A stretch of DNA of 64,000 bases from Salicibibacter cibarius (GCF_016495725.1 NZ_CP054705.1:4340001-4404000); one strand, 5' to 3'. Counted from the first letter of the stretch, positions 8,182 through 20,863 are shown. Translations and numbers: made by a program. Notes: a model not told the origin generated them from the sequence alone.

Positions 8182-9051
8182 CTATTGTTCTTCGTCGTTG
8201 TCCGAGTCGTCCTCTTCGTCGTCGCCTTCATCGTCGTCTGATTCAGCAGAAGGAGGATCTTCTTCCGCAGGGTCATCTTCCTCGTCATCACGGTCCCCTT
8301 CTGATGGATCCGTCGCTGCATCGAGTCCTTCTTCCTCATCGAATGTCATTTCCGAAATGGTTTGATGCAACATATCTTCCGGATTGAACGCGACACCGTC
8401 TTGACGGACTTCAAAGTGAACGTGAACACCGGCATCACGGTTATACGTATTTTCTCCGGCTGTGCCGATGACGTCTCCTTTTGCAACGACATCACCTTCT
8501 TCAACGTCCAAGTCCTCCAAACTATGATAGGCGGTCACGATTTCATCTTCGTGACGAAGTTCTACGACATTCCCCAGCAATGAATCTTGTTCTGCTTTTA
8601 CGACTTCACCACTGAGCGATGCGGCAACTTCAAACGATTCGTTATCCGGATGTGCTAGATCAATGCCTTTGTTTTGATAGTAAATCTGGTTGTAGTAAAC
8701 GAGTGCAGCTTCCTGTTCTTCGGCAGAAGCATCATGGTCATAGAAATAACCGACAACATCAACGACGTCTTCATCAACTACGGGTAGTTGCATTTCTTCG
8801 GCTTCGGCACCAACCGGTAAGGCTTCTTCTTCCTGATCGCTTTCAAAGCCGATCCCTTCACTATCATCGCTTTCCTCCGCAAACTCTGTATCTCCGCCTT
8901 GGAACGCGAAAAAGGAACCGAGCAACACCGCACAGACTGTCAAATAAACCGCAGGCCAGAACCAAGGTTTTTTCGACCATTGTTTTATTTGACCCCCCGG
9001 ATTTTCTTTTTCTTCCCGGGATTCAGAGGTTCTTTTCTCCTCATCTTTCAT
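8182..9051 (-). CDS. spoIIQ: stage II sporulation protein SpoIIQ
   Basis: A forespore membrane protein that binds mother-cell SpoIIIAH to form the channel and ratchet linking the two compartments during engulfment. The 289-aa product has a cytoplasmic N-terminus, one membrane helix (about residues 31-49), an acidic linker and a LytM/M23 domain (about residues 125-235: GIDLA...VVELRHEDEIVTAYHSL...HVHFEVRQDG). The first metal-ligand His of active M23 enzymes (HxGxD) is Asn (NKGID). B. subtilis SpoIIQ is also degenerate here, so this is a scaffold rather than a peptidase. The last 45 residues are an almost purely Asp/Glu tail. A GGTGGTGAT site precedes the ATG. It lies next to spoIID, as in Bacillus. 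Confidence 0.93.
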   Translation of the reverse strand: MKDEEKRTSESREEKENPGGQIKQWSKKPWFWPAVYLTVCAVLLGSFFAFQGGDTEFAEESDDSEGIGFESDQEEEALPVGAEAEEMQLPVVDEDVVDVVGYFYDHDASAEEQEAALVYYNQIYYQNKGIDLAHPDNESFEVAASLSGEVVKAEQDSLLGNVVELRHEDEIVTAYHSLEDLDVEEGDVVAKGDVIGTAGENTYNRDAGVHVHFEVRQDGVAFNPEDMLHQTISEMTFDEEEGLDAATDPSEGDRDDEEDDPAEEDPPSAESDDDEGDDEEDDSDNDEEQ

Positions 9052-9140
9052 CTTATCACCACCTCAGCAACCAGTCTGATCAAAATGATAGAAAGATATA
9101 CTCCGATTAGAAATTTTTTTCTGAATTCATATAAAAAAAC

Positions 9141-9168
9141 AAAAAACCACCCCTAAGAAGAGGTGGTG
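9141..9168 (-). terminator. terminator between spoIID and spoIIQ
   Basis: On the minus strand ACCACC, a 10-base loop-region and GGTGGT are followed by six T residues and a further T-rich stretch. It lies upstream of spoIIQ and separates its transcription from spoIID. Confidence 0.7.
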
Positions 9169-9197
9169 ACGAAAACAGACCGCAGGACGCTTTCATT

Positions 9198-9402
9198 CAT
9201 GGCGACCGTAACGCGCTGACTTCCCTTCGTCCGGGCGCCATGACCCTTTCATGGCGACCGTAATGAGTCACTTTTCCGGTTTTCGGGTTTCATGGGCCCT
9301 TCATAGTGACCGTAACGCGTCGCCTTCTCATCGTTCGGTCGCCATGATCCTTTCATGGCGACCGTAACGTATCGCTCTACCCTCATTCGGGCGCCATGAC
9401 CT
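9198..9402. repeat. 52-bp tandem array, family F2, between spoIIQ and spoIID
   Basis: Four units start with CATGGCGACC or CATAGTGACC at 9198, 9250, 9302 and 9354, each exactly 52 bp apart. Most units pair an 11-base CATGGCGACCG arm with CGGGCGCCATG across about 23 bases (one mismatch), followed by a 7-base ACCCTTT linker. The array sits in the 360-bp spoIIQ-spoIID gap. Confidence 0.9.
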
Positions 9403-9415
9403 TGCTTTCAATCAT

Positions 9416-10501
9416 CTATGATTCTTTTTCTTCCTCTTCTTGATGATGGACAAAAGCTTCCGTATGGGCCTGGTCTTCGCTGATTTCTACGTCGTGATAA
9501 TAGTGATCGACGATTTCACGATAATTCATGCCTTCTTGCGCCATGCCATCAGCCCCGTATTGGCTCATACCGACACCGTGCCCCCAACCTTTTGTATGAA
9601 TAACGATTTCATCGCCGTCGAGTTGCCATTCGAAATCACTGGAATCGAGATCAAGCGCCTCGCGAATTTCTCTTCCTTGAAACGACGTGTCGCCAATGGT
9701 GACCGTTTCGACCCGGTCCCCTTCTGTTTTTTCTTTATTAGCGCTTAAATCTTCCCCCTCGGGAATCTCAACCCCCAACTGTTGTTCAACTTCTTCGACG
9801 GTATAACTGATCGTATTTGCGTAGCGCGGGGAATCCACATCCCAGGGGCTTTCGACACTTTGCAAGTATGGCACCGAGGCTTCCCAATAATCCTCCGCGT
9901 TTTCGGTATACCCATTGCTCGTCGAGAAAAAGGAAGCCGTAATCGGCGTGTCTTCATAGGTAATAATTTCACCGGCGGTCGCCTCAACGGCTTCCGTAAT
10001 TTTTTCTTTTGTTTCTTCAGCGTCTGCTCCCCATTCTTGCTCCAATTCTTCCGAGCTTTTATATACTTGATGGGCTGTCGTATCAGAAACAATCGCGTCT
10101 CCCGGCAAATCGGCACCTTCGGCAAACTCCATTTGTTGTGCAATAAAGGTGCGAGCCACCAATGCCTGTGCTTTTAGTGCTTCCATTTCAAAATCCGACG
10201 GCATTTCCGCGGAGACAACACCTGCAACATATTCTTCCAATTCTACATGATCGACTGTATCTTGGGCATCACGATATACGGGGACAACTACTTCACTTTC
10301 AGGATCGCTTTCCTGTTCCCCGGAGGCATCCGGAGCAGTATCCTCCATTGTCTCAGAGGAAGTAGCCTCCTCCCCTTCCGAACCGGAAAAAAGAAGCACT
10401 AATAAAGCGGGAAGGACGATGAGACTGCCTGTAAACATTAAGATCGCTGCTGCCATTTTTTTTAACGGCGTAGCCCTTCCCTGTAATTTCGAGATCCGCA
10501 A
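9416..10501 (-). CDS. spoIID: stage II sporulation protein SpoIID, septal peptidoglycan lytic transglycosylase
   Basis: SpoIID cleaves glycan strands stripped of stem peptides by SpoIIP, driving septal thinning and engulfment. The 361-aa protein has an N-terminal membrane anchor (about residues 16-38), an acidic Ser/Glu-rich linker and the SpoIID domain. The latter starts with VELEEYVAGVVSAEMPSDFE, whose Glu in SAEMP matches the catalytic Glu, and continues through LKAQALVARTF, HQVYKS and the terminal GWGHGVGMSQYGADGMA motif. The predicted start is TTG with AAAGGTGTG upstream; an internal ATG at codon 16 would place the membrane segment at the extreme N-terminus. The sodium symporter pair separates it from murAA, its usual upstream region. 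Confidence 0.93.
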   Translation of the reverse strand: MRISKLQGRATPLKKMAAAILMFTGSLIVLPALLVLLFSGSEGEEATSSETMEDTAPDASGEQESDPESEVVVPVYRDAQDTVDHVELEEYVAGVVSAEMPSDFEMEALKAQALVARTFIAQQMEFAEGADLPGDAIVSDTTAHQVYKSSEELEQEWGADAEETKEKITEAVEATAGEIITYEDTPITASFFSTSNGYTENAEDYWEASVPYLQSVESPWDVDSPRYANTISYTVEEVEQQLGVEIPEGEDLSANKEKTEGDRVETVTIGDTSFQGREIREALDLDSSDFEWQLDGDEIVIHTKGWGHGVGMSQYGADGMAQEGMNYREIVDHYYHDVEISEDQAHTEAFVHHQEEEEKES

Positions 10502-10618
10502 AGTCTATCACACCTTTTCCGACTTCTAGCTTGGTGGCATCGGCAATTCTCCTGCTGTTAACCTCTATTCTACATATATGGAGAAAAAGCCATTACTAGA
10601 ACAAAAAACGGCAACGTG

Positions 10619-12079
10619 TTATGCAGCTACTGTCTCCGATCCTTTGTTTTGCGTAGCCATACTTGCAAGGACATAACCAATCAATGAGAGTACAACGGGA
10701 ACAACGACCGAATGCATCCCGAATGGCCCCATTTGCCCCAATGGTTCTCCGATGAAAATATAGATGACAATGTAGGATCCAATCCCAAGAATCATCGACG
10801 CCAACGCGCCATAACGGTTTCCTTTTGCCCAATACAAACCCAACACAAGCGGCCAGACGAAAGCAGCTTCCAAACCGCCAAATGCAAATAAATTCAACGT
10901 GATTAAAAATTCCGGTGGACTGAGGGCAAAAAGAACGACCGTTATCCCCAAAAATGCAGTCACGCCGATGCTAACTCTCCTGATTTTTTTTACCGTAGCG
11001 TTTGGATTAATGTAGTTGTAATACACATCTTTTACGACAGCAGAACTAACCATCAAAAGAAGCGCATCGACGGTAGACATGATCGCAGCCAACGGCGCGG
11101 CCAGAACAATGCCTGCCAACCACGCGGGTAAAACAGTCATCGCCAGTGTAGGCATAACGTTATCGGCAACCTCTAGCCCGGGGATGATTGGCCTAGCCAG
11201 CGTTCCGGCCAAGTGCATGCCGAACATCATGAACGCAACGACAACTGTTCCAATAATCAAGGCCCGGTGCATGGAGCGGGAATCTTTGTAGGACATGGCG
11301 CGAACAGCGATTTGCGGCAAACCGACAACACCGACACCGACAAGAATCCAAAAGGAAGAAACATAAAGGGCTGTCAAATCACCTTCGGCACCGAACGGAG
11401 AAATCAGGCGTTCGTTTTCGGCGGCAAGGCTGCTCATGATATTACCCATCCCCCCGCCGGCAATAATCGTGGCCACAAGCAGGACGAGGGTCCCGAAGAA
11501 CATGATCAACCCTTGCACGGCATCGGTAACCGCAATTGCCCGAAATCCGCCGATAATAACATAGATAAGAACAGCAACGGCAAAAATAAACAGGGCCGAT
11601 GTATAAGACAATCCGGTCACGACTTCAATGAGCCGTGCGCCGCCCACCCATTGCGCTGCCATGGCCGAAAAGATGAAAACGATAATGCTCCCGGCGCTTA
11701 TGATTACAACGAGCGTACTATTATATCTTTTTTTAAAAAAATCAACCAGAGTGACGGCATCGTATTTACGAGCCATAATAGCAAATTTTTTCCCCAAGAT
11801 CATAAGGACAAAATAACCTGTTGCCACTTGCGACATGGAAAGAAGCACCCAGCCAAGCCCTTCATGATAAGCGGCGCCGGGCCCACCGATAAAACTGCTC
11901 GCGCTTCCGTATGTAGCAATCATCGTCATCGCCAAAATCAAGCCGCCTAGTTCACGGCTGCCAAGAAAATATTCCTGCATAAAATTGCTTTTGTTAAACA
12001 CGTGTTTGGAAGCCCAAAACCCGATCAGGAAAACGACAGCAATGAAAAAGAGCAGTGGAATAATGGTCTCCCAATTCAT
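10619..12079 (-). CDS. panF: sodium/pantothenate symporter PanF
   Basis: A 486-aa solute:sodium symporter (SSS family) with about 13 hydrophobic segments. The family signature region reads ATYGSASSFIGGPGAAYHEGLGWVLL, and GGFRAIAVTDAVQGLIM follows. PanF subfamily assignment rests on overall similarity and on the preceding YhdT partner, a pairing also found in E. coli (yhdT-panF). It should import pantothenate, the CoA precursor, with Na+, which suits a sodium-rich habitat. The start overlaps the yhdT stop by four bases (ATGA). Confidence 0.88.
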   Translation of the reverse strand: MNWETIIPLLFFIAVVFLIGFWASKHVFNKSNFMQEYFLGSRELGGLILAMTMIATYGSASSFIGGPGAAYHEGLGWVLLSMSQVATGYFVLMILGKKFAIMARKYDAVTLVDFFKKRYNSTLVVIISAGSIIVFIFSAMAAQWVGGARLIEVVTGLSYTSALFIFAVAVLIYVIIGGFRAIAVTDAVQGLIMFFGTLVLLVATIIAGGGMGNIMSSLAAENERLISPFGAEGDLTALYVSSFWILVGVGVVGLPQIAVRAMSYKDSRSMHRALIIGTVVVAFMMFGMHLAGTLARPIIPGLEVADNVMPTLAMTVLPAWLAGIVLAAPLAAIMSTVDALLLMVSSAVVKDVYYNYINPNATVKKIRRVSIGVTAFLGITVVLFALSPPEFLITLNLFAFGGLEAAFVWPLVLGLYWAKGNRYGALASMILGIGSYIVIYIFIGEPLGQMGPFGMHSVVVPVVLSLIGYVLASMATQNKGSETVAA

Positions 12080-12357
12080 GAAGCATCATCCCCCTCGTCA
12101 TCAAGCGCCACTTCTTTGAAAAACAGCTTCACCATCACGGCGACGAGAATAATCATAATCACTGATCCAATCAAACAGCTATAAAAAAACCAAGCCGGCA
12201 TCCCCAAGATAAAATCGTAATCCGCAATCGGTTGGGAACCCAAACCGTAAGCAAACGCATACCACCAGACAAAATTAAAACACGCGAGACCAACGCCGAT
12301 AAGCGCTTCGCGATTGGCTACTTTAAAGCGCGGGTCATAATAATTTTTTCCGTTCAC
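12076..12357 (-). CDS. yhdT: YhdT family (DUF997) membrane protein
   Basis: A 93-aa protein with two membrane helices (about residues 19-40 and 50-72) and the family motif NFVWWYAFAYGLGS. Proteins of this family are nearly always encoded directly before panF and are thought to be a small partner of the symporter, though their role is untested. A GGAGGGAGCC site precedes the ATG. Confidence 0.88.
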   Translation of the reverse strand: MNGKNYYDPRFKVANREALIGVGLACFNFVWWYAFAYGLGSQPIADYDFILGMPAWFFYSCLIGSVIMIILVAVMVKLFFKEVALDDEGDDAS

Positions 12358-12421
12358 ATTGGCTCCCTCCCTTTCCTGCTATCTTAGCGGATTATGTCGA
12401 GATGGAAAAGAAAAATTATTT

Positions 12422-12593
12422 AGGGATTGCTGAGCAACTTGCCTATATCAGCTGAAGCCGGGATGCCGCTTCCATGGCTTCGCTTTTCCGCGGACGAACG
12501 CGCGCTGCGGAGTCTTAACACATGCATCCAGCTTTGACAACATCAACGGAAAATACTTATGTGCCAGGCTTTTTCCGTTATTCAACAGTCCCT
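12422..12593. mobile_element. 172-bp MITE-like element
   Basis: Terminal inverted repeats AGGGATTGCTGAGCAAC and (reverse complement) AGGGACTGTTGAATAAC bound the element, and a 4-bp duplication ATTT flanks it. Both ends match the longer element at 47488-47775 in inverted orientation, including the GCCGGGATGCCGC and AACATCAACGGAAAAT sub-terminal blocks. There is no reading frame, so mobility would depend on a transposase elsewhere. Confidence 0.8.
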
Positions 12594-12668
12594 ATTTAAA
12601 TTCAGGAAAATGACGTTTATCATGGAAAATAGTGGATAATTCCCATCTGAGGGATGAAGTCGGGTTTG

Positions 12669-12880
12669 GCGTACCTCTAGGAGCAACATTCCTTCCCTTT
12701 GAGGAACAAGGTTTGCGTTGTTGTTCCTCTCGGCGCAGCTCATCCTCAATCCGAGGAATTACTTAGCCCCTTTTGTTCCTTTCGGAGTTATTCTGTCTCG
12801 GTCCGGGGGATTACTTTGCCTTATTTGTTCCTCTCAAAGTGACTCGACCTCATTTTGGGGGATTAGTACGCCCCTCAAGA
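12669..12880. repeat. 52-bp tandem array, family F3, upstream side of yhdT
   Basis: Units start with TTGTTCCTCT or TTGTTCCTTT at 12721, 12773 and 12825, each 52 bp apart, with a degenerate unit in phase at 12669. Read on the minus strand each unit is TAATCCCCC...TTTGAGAGGAACAA, the same family as the array at 44808 but inverted. It lies between murAA and yhdT. Confidence 0.88.
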
Positions 12881-12930
12881 ATCGCTCTGCCATCTGCTAG
12901 GCAGTATGGAGGCCGATAATTTATGCAAAA

Positions 12931-12970
12931 AGAAAAAACGGAAACCGGCGAGCGGTCTCCGTTCTTTTTC
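12931..12970 (-). terminator. terminator of murAA
   Basis: Minus strand: AACGGAGACC, a seven-base loop and GGTTTCCGTT, then TTTTCTTTTT. It begins a few bases after the murAA stop codon, and the symmetrical A-run makes it potentially bidirectional. Confidence 0.85.
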
Positions 12971-12973
12971 TTT

Positions 12974-14299
12974 TTAGTGAATGGCTTCATTGTTCATTTC
13001 TACCGGTGCTGTGTCAACGGCATCCGTTTCATCCTCGATGGGGACACGTTCAACTTTGGCTCCCAGTTGTTGCAATTTCTCGTGAAAGTCGACATACCCG
13101 CGGTCAATATGGCGAAGTTCCATTAACGTCGTCTCTCCTTCGGAAACGAGCCCGGCAATGACAAGGGCCGCGGCTGCCCGTAGATCCGTTGCGGAAACTT
13201 CTCCGCCCGTCAGGCGAGTAGGCCCCGTGACGATGGCTGAACGGTCCTCAATTTTAATGGATGCGTTCATTCGCCGAAATTCTTCCACGTGCATGAATCG
13301 ATTTTCAAAAACCGTTTCGGTGACGACGCCAGTTCCTTTTGCTTGCGTAAGCAAAGTCATAAACTGTGCCTGCATATCTGTCGGGAAGCCAGGATGCGGC
13401 AAGGTTTTAATATCCACCGGCCGTAAAATATCCGGACCGATGATGCGCATGCCGTGGTCCTTTTCTTCAATAATAACACCCATCTCGCGCATTTTTGCGA
13501 CGAGCGGACGCAAATGTTCGATAAGCGCGCCTTCCACAAACACATCTCCGCCTGTAATGGCTGCCGCTACCATAAATGTACCGGCTTCTACTCGATCGGG
13601 AATGATGGTGTGATCAGCAGCTTCCATGTGATCAACCCCGTCGATGCGAATCGTGTCTGTTCCGGCACCACGAACAATGCCGCCCATGGCGTTCAAGTAA
13701 TTGGCGAGACACACGATTTCGGGCTCTTCAGCCACATTTTCAATAATCGTCGTTCCTTCGGCCATGGCTGCAGCCATCATAATATTTTCCGTTGCACCCA
13801 CACTCGGGAAATCAAGGTAGATTTTTGCCCCTTTTAAACGATCTTCCACACGGGCTTCAATATAGCCTTGACCGATTTCCACTTTTGCGCCCATGGCTTC
13901 AAAACCTTTTAAATGCTGATCAATCGGCCGTGATCCGATCGCACACCCACCGGGGAGCGCAACATTTGCGCGTCCGGTGCGCGCAAGCAACGGACCCATG
14001 ACCAGGAATGACGCACGCATTTTTCGGACATACTCAAACGGGGCATTCGGGCGTAACGTATTTCGCTCCGCATTCGCTTTAAAAACACCGTCTTCATATG
14101 ATACATCCATTTGCAAGTGATTCAATACATTTTTCATCGTGTATACATCTGCTAAAGGAGGCACATCATAGATGGTGCTGGTTCCTTTTTCGGCCAACAA
14201 TGAAGCCGCAAGTACAGGGAGAACAGCATTTTTCGCACCTTCCGTTCGCACTGTCCCTTTTAGCTTCTTTCCTCCTCGAACAATAATTTTTTCTTCCAA
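12974..14299 (-). CDS. murAA: UDP-N-acetylglucosamine 1-carboxyvinyltransferase MurAA
   Basis: Catalyses the first committed step of peptidoglycan synthesis, transfer of enolpyruvate from PEP to UDP-GlcNAc. The 441-aa protein has the EPSP-synthase-like two-domain fold and the catalytic loop [15 protein letters not shown] with Cys119, the fosfomycin target. Other family motifs are [17 protein letters not shown] at the N-terminus and [13 protein letters not shown]. The position between the ATP synthase operon and spoIID is that of B. subtilis murAA, the essential copy. A second paralogue is at 41183-42469. Confidence 0.95.
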   Translation of the reverse strand: MEEKIIVRGGKKLKGTVRTEGAKNAVLPVLAASLLAEKGTSTIYDVPPLADVYTMKNVLNHLQMDVSYEDGVFKANAERNTLRPNAPFEYVRKMRASFLVMGPLLARTGRANVALPGGCAIGSRPIDQHLKGFEAMGAKVEIGQGYIEARVEDRLKGAKIYLDFPSVGATENIMMAAAMAEGTTIIENVAEEPEIVCLANYLNAMGGIVRGAGTDTIRIDGVDHMEAADHTIIPDRVEAGTFMVAAAITGGDVFVEGALIEHLRPLVAKMREMGVIIEEKDHGMRIIGPDILRPVDIKTLPHPGFPTDMQAQFMTLLTQAKGTGVVTETVFENRFMHVEEFRRMNASIKIEDRSAIVTGPTRLTGGEVSATDLRAAAALVIAGLVSEGETTLMELRHIDRGYVDFHEKLQQLGAKVERVPIEDETDAVDTAPVEMNNEAIH

Positions 14300-14677
14300 C
14301 GTATTCCCCTCCGCGTCCAGTAATCATTTTTCCGCATGTGCTTATCGGTCGTTGACGAACAAACCGTTTGGATCGCTAGGCAACCATTCATTTGGTTTAT
14401 CCTATTCATTTGCTTAATTAGGCGTTCCCTTTGCCGAGGAGAGAAAACATGCCCATTCTACCCGTTTCGAAGCAGTTCGACAAAAACGAACCAATAAGTA
14501 ATATTGAGTGTCTCCGTTTTATTTGACGACATTGTCCACTAAAGGTTACAGCCCATTTTCAAAATCTTCTTCCCTTGTCAATCTCTTCCCAGTCCATTGC
14601 GCGGTTAAACATTGTGTCGATTTCCGTTGATTTATCGTTATTGTTTGCAGGTCGTGCTCGTGGCATACTTCATGCCG
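14300..14677. other. gene-free interval between DUF1146 gene and murAA
   Basis: About 380 bp without a supported gene. It should carry the murAA promoter on the minus strand. I see no repeat, riboswitch or clear hairpin in it. Confidence 0.5.
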
Positions 14678-14926
14678 TTAGAAAAAATAACGAAGATTTA
14701 ACGCCTGGTTTAAGTAATCAAGGAAAAAGCTGCTAACTAAATGGGTGATCGAAATAGCCACCAGAAAAAAAAGCATGGTTCCTTTTGCCCCTTGCGGATG
14801 ACGAACAAGGACATCAAATTTAAACGCCTGTAAGCTCCACCAAACGATAACCAACACGAACAGGTTAAAGAAAATATGTAGCAAAGCTTGTTGTCCGAAT
14901 TCAATTTCACCCGGCATTCGTTTCAA
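14678..14926 (-). CDS. DUF1146 family membrane protein (YwzB-like)
   Basis: An 82-aa protein with two membrane helices (about residues 15-33 and 49-68), matching the DUF1146 family by FNLFVLVIVWWSLQAFKFD and the C-terminal FFLDYLNQALNLRYFF. It lies between atpC and murAA, where B. subtilis has ywzB. Function is unknown. Confidence 0.8.
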   Translation of the reverse strand: MKRMPGEIEFGQQALLHIFFNLFVLVIVWWSLQAFKFDVLVRHPQGAKGTMLFFLVAISITHLVSSFFLDYLNQALNLRYFF

Positions 14927-15183
14927 CGTTCCTTTCTTACGTGCTTCTTTTTTTCTACTACACGCTCGTTAATTGACCCCCTGTACGATTCTCCCGGTGA
15001 TAAGTGCCCCGATTCGTTCAACTAACCATCAGAGGGACTCTGTTGGAAGTTTCACTTCATTTGTACAGCAATAAAATTATACCAAATCTGATATGCTCTG
15101 TCGACAACGTCTTTGAGCTATTTGTTACAAATCTGTATCCATCTGAATGTATTCGGACATTTCGTGTTTATGCGGGCATGTTT

Positions 15184-15275
15184 AGAAAAACTTGGCTTCC
15201 GCCAAGTCCTTATAGCGGAAGCCTTAGTTTTACTTATACTTTAATCCTTTAACAAAGTTAAACATTCTTAAAGTG
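15184..15275 (+). repeat. dispersed repeat, subfamily A, copy 1 (downstream of atpC)
   Basis: The 92-bp copy begins AGAAAAACTTGG, has an ACTTGGC..GCCAAGT inverted head and a CTTCCGC/GCGGAAG pairing, and ends CAAAGTTAAACATTCTTAAAGTG. Near-identical copies are at 45407-45498 and split at 59450-59506 plus 61157-61191. On the minus strand the head reads as a hairpin followed by TTTTTCT, so it can act as a terminator downstream of the ATP synthase genes. Confidence 0.85.
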
Positions 15276-15309
15276 TAAAAAATGAAATTCACTTTGAGAT
15301 AGGCTTCTC

Positions 15310-15372
15310 GCGGGTATTCATATATTTCCCGTGGGTATTTACATATTTCCTGCGGATATTCCCATATTTCCT
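15310..15372. repeat. three tandem 21-bp repeats downstream of atpC
   Basis: Three direct copies of GYGGGTATTYAYATATTTCCY start at 15310, 15331 and 15352. The 21-bp spacing is two helical turns. They lie between the atpC terminator and dispersed repeat A copy 1. Confidence 0.8.
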
Positions 15373-15386
15373 AGCGATAATGCATT

Positions 15387-15432
15387 AAAAAGAACCGGCA
15401 GAGTGATTCTCCTCACTCTGCCGGTTCTTTTT
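15387..15432 (-). terminator. terminator of the ATP synthase operon
   Basis: A perfect inverted repeat of about 20 bp (AAAAAGAACCGGCAGAGTGA and its complement) around a six-base loop, overlapping the atpC stop codon. A T-run lies on both strands, so it is a strong bidirectional terminator. Confidence 0.93.
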
Positions 15433-15829
15433 ATTTGCGCTCCGCTACTTTTAAGCGGATTTCCGCGCGTAACAATGCTTGTTGTGCTCGTTTTTGATCG
15501 ATCTCTTCATCGTCTTGATTAAGACGATTTTCCGCTCGTTCTTTTGCCTTTTGGGCACGGTCAACATCAATGTCTGCCGGGAGTTCCGCTGTCTCGGCAA
15601 GAATAGTGACTTGATCGGGCCGGACTTCCAAAAATCCTCCGCTCACCGAAATGCTATCTTCCGCACCTTCATTTTTCACACGCACGGCACTGGTCACAAG
15701 CGGCGCAACTAAAGGAACATGGCGAGGCAAGACGCCGATTTCACCTGATTCAGTTTTCGCCGAGACGATATCGGCATCATTATCATATACGTTCCCGTTT
15801 GGGGTAACGACGTTCACACTCGTTTTCAA
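15431..15829 (-). CDS. atpC: F1F0 ATP synthase epsilon subunit
   Basis: The 132-aa epsilon subunit sits in the central stalk and its C-terminal helices can inhibit ATP hydrolysis. The N-terminal beta sandwich ([40 protein letters not shown]) is clear. The C-terminal helical pair ([31 protein letters not shown]) is intact. It is the last gene of the operon. Confidence 0.95.
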   Translation of the reverse strand: MKTSVNVVTPNGNVYDNDADIVSAKTESGEIGVLPRHVPLVAPLVTSAVRVKNEGAEDSISVSGGFLEVRPDQVTILAETAELPADIDVDRAQKAKERAENRLNQDDEEIDQKRAQQALLRAEIRLKVAERK

Positions 15830-15862
15830 CGTAATCGTCCTCCTTCTCCTTTACCCACGGGT

Positions 15863-17299
<1,437 letters not shown>

Positions 17300-18172
17300 T
17301 TACTCCAATGCTGAAGCTCCACCGACGATTTCATTGATTTCTTGTGTAATAGCGGCTTGGCGAGCGCGATTGTAAGACAATTGCAGCTCATCCAAGAGGT
17401 TATCCGCGTTGTCGGAGGCTGCTTTCATCGCCGTCATCCTTGCTGCGAACTCTGCCGCTTTTGCGTCCAGCAACGCACCGTAAATTAAGGTTTCGGAATA
17501 CTGAGGGAGCAATCGCTCAAGGATCGCGTTTTCCGATGGCTCATATTCATAGTTGGTCGTCGCCCCTACGGTTTCTTCAAGTTGCTCGGCTAAGTCCGTT
17601 AAAGGCAAAAGCTTTGTCTCCGTCACATCCTGACGCATCGTGTTGACGAAGTGGTTATACCAGATGTAGAGCTCATCAATGCTCTCCTCTTCAAACATAC
17701 CGACAGCCTTGCGGGTAATCGTTTTAACCTCATCAAAGGACGGATTATCCGACAAGCCCGTGTATTCCATTTCAGTCGGAAGTTGCAGTCGTTTCACGAG
17801 GTCACGGCCAATTTTACCGATAATGATAACCGTGTATTCATCCGCAGATTGATGGCGCTCCGCGATTGTTTGCCGCAAAGACCGCATCAGATTGGAGTTA
17901 TAACCGCCTGCCAATCCTTGATCCGATGTGACAACGATGTAGCCGGTTTTTTTAACCTCACGCTGTTCCATCATCGGGTGGCTGGCATCAGAATCGCCCA
18001 TGGCGATACTGGCCACAACTTCCTGGATTTTGTTCATATAAGGCTCATAGGCTTGCGATTTCGCTTGTGCCCTTGATTGTTTTGAAGCAGCGACCATTTG
18101 CATCGCGCCCGTGATCTGCTTCATATTTTTTGTAGAGCCAATTCGATTTTTTATTTCACGGAGTGAAGCCAA
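17300..18172 (-). CDS. atpG: F1F0 ATP synthase gamma subunit
   Basis: The rotating shaft of F1, 290 aa. It has the N-terminal long helix ([30 protein letters not shown]) and the C-terminal coiled-coil helix ([32 protein letters not shown]), which together form the coiled coil inside the alpha3beta3 ring. Length matches Bacillus gamma subunits. Confidence 0.96.
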   Translation of the reverse strand: MASLREIKNRIGSTKNMKQITGAMQMVAASKQSRAQAKSQAYEPYMNKIQEVVASIAMGDSDASHPMMEQREVKKTGYIVVTSDQGLAGGYNSNLMRSLRQTIAERHQSADEYTVIIIGKIGRDLVKRLQLPTEMEYTGLSDNPSFDEVKTITRKAVGMFEEESIDELYIWYNHFVNTMRQDVTETKLLPLTDLAEQLEETVGATTNYEYEPSENAILERLLPQYSETLIYGALLDAKAAEFAARMTAMKAASDNADNLLDELQLSYNRARQAAITQEINEIVGGASALE

Positions 18173-18202
18173 TCTCGAATCACCACCTTTTCACGTCGGT
18201 CT

Positions 18203-19714
<1,512 letters not shown>

Positions 19715-19731
19715 TTACTTCACCCCTTCAG

Positions 19732-20277
19732 TTACCGATTTGTAGAGACGATTTTCCGTTCCATTCGTCGCAACATGCCTTGCACACTGCCATCATAAAC
19801 GGTATCTCCGATTCGAACGATCAAACCGCCGATCAGCTCTTCGTCCTGATGTTCCGTGACGACGACTTGTCGATTGTTTACTTTTTTGGCAAACTGATGT
19901 GCAATCGCTTCTTTTTCCTTATCGGAAAGCGGCCGAACCGCGCGCACGTCTGCTCGCGAAATCTGAAAGGCATCGTCCGTTAGGTTTTGAAATGCATCCA
20001 CGAGGGAATCAATGATATGGATACGCCCGCGATCCACCAATACGAAAAGCATATTCATGATGAAAGGATGGCTATCGGAAAAACCTTTTTCCAGCAACGC
20101 TTGCTGGTCTTTCTTTGACATCTTCGGATGCGCCATAACTTTATACAGTGCCGGCACGGAATGAAAAACGGTTTGAACGCGGTGCAGTTCTTCATTGATC
20201 TGCTCTACGGCACCTTTTTCATTCGCCAGTTCAAAAAGCGCCTTCGCATAACGATTTGCTACTGCCGGTGTACTCAT
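19732..20277 (-). CDS. atpH: F1F0 ATP synthase delta subunit
   Basis: A 181-aa peripheral-stalk subunit joining b to the top of F1. The N-terminal helical bundle (STPAVANRYAKALFELANEKGAVEQI) and the C-terminal signature (LIGGLIVRIGDTVYDGSVQGMLRRM) fit the family. The start overlaps the atpF stop by four bases, implying translational coupling. Confidence 0.96.
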   Translation of the reverse strand: MSTPAVANRYAKALFELANEKGAVEQINEELHRVQTVFHSVPALYKVMAHPKMSKKDQQALLEKGFSDSHPFIMNMLFVLVDRGRIHIIDSLVDAFQNLTDDAFQISRADVRAVRPLSDKEKEAIAHQFAKKVNNRQVVVTEHQDEELIGGLIVRIGDTVYDGSVQGMLRRMERKIVSTNR

Positions 20278-20777
20278 TCATTACCAACTTCTTTTAGATA
20301 GCTGTCAATGAGCTTCTCTTGTTCGTCTTCATCCAGTTCCTTTTCAATCACCTTCGTAGCAATCGCTACCGAGAGGCTGGCGACTTGATCCCGGACGGAT
20401 TCCAACGCTTGTTCTTTTTCCCGATTGATATCGGCAGCCGCCGCTTCTTTTAAACGCTCTCCTTCGGCCTTCGCATTATCGAGAATTTCTTTTGCTTGTT
20501 GCTCGCTCATTTTATTCGCGTTATCAATCATCGCTTGCGTATCTTCGCGCGCTTTTTTCAATTCCTCGCGTTGTTGTTCAAGATATTGTTCCGCTTCTGC
20601 GCGGCTTTTTTCGGCATTATCCAAGTTATCGTTGACTTGCTGTTCCCGTTTTTTCATCACGCCGAGAAGCGGTTTTAACGCCCAGCGGCTGACAACCCAA
20701 ATGAGCAATGAAAAGATAACCAACTGATACAATGCATTGCCCCACTGAATATCCGCTATAAAATCCATCATATCCAT
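20274..20777 (-). CDS. atpF: F1F0 ATP synthase b subunit
   Basis: A 167-aa peripheral-stalk subunit with one N-terminal membrane helix (GNALYQLVIFSLLIWVVSRW) and a long charged dimerising helix rich in Glu, Gln, Lys and Ala. RSRAEAEQYLEQQREEL and EQALESVRDQVASLSVAIATKVI match the family. Length is typical. Confidence 0.95.
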   Translation of the reverse strand: MDMMDFIADIQWGNALYQLVIFSLLIWVVSRWALKPLLGVMKKREQQVNDNLDNAEKSRAEAEQYLEQQREELKKAREDTQAMIDNANKMSEQQAKEILDNAKAEGERLKEAAAADINREKEQALESVRDQVASLSVAIATKVIEKELDEDEQEKLIDSYLKEVGNE

Positions 20778-20863
20778 ACCCTATCTCACTCCTTCCAGCG
20801 ATACATAAGGAATGGCGAAGGTTCCCACAGGAAACGTCATCGCCATTCCTATAACCTTATCTG

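Noticed and set aside
8162-8387. Ser-rich and His/Arg-rich frames opposite the spoIIQ tail
   Set aside because: They are antisense readings of the Asp/Glu codons in the SpoIIQ C-terminal tail.
11213-11950. A 245-codon plus-strand frame
   Set aside because: It is antisense to panF, whose product has a coherent membrane-protein pattern.
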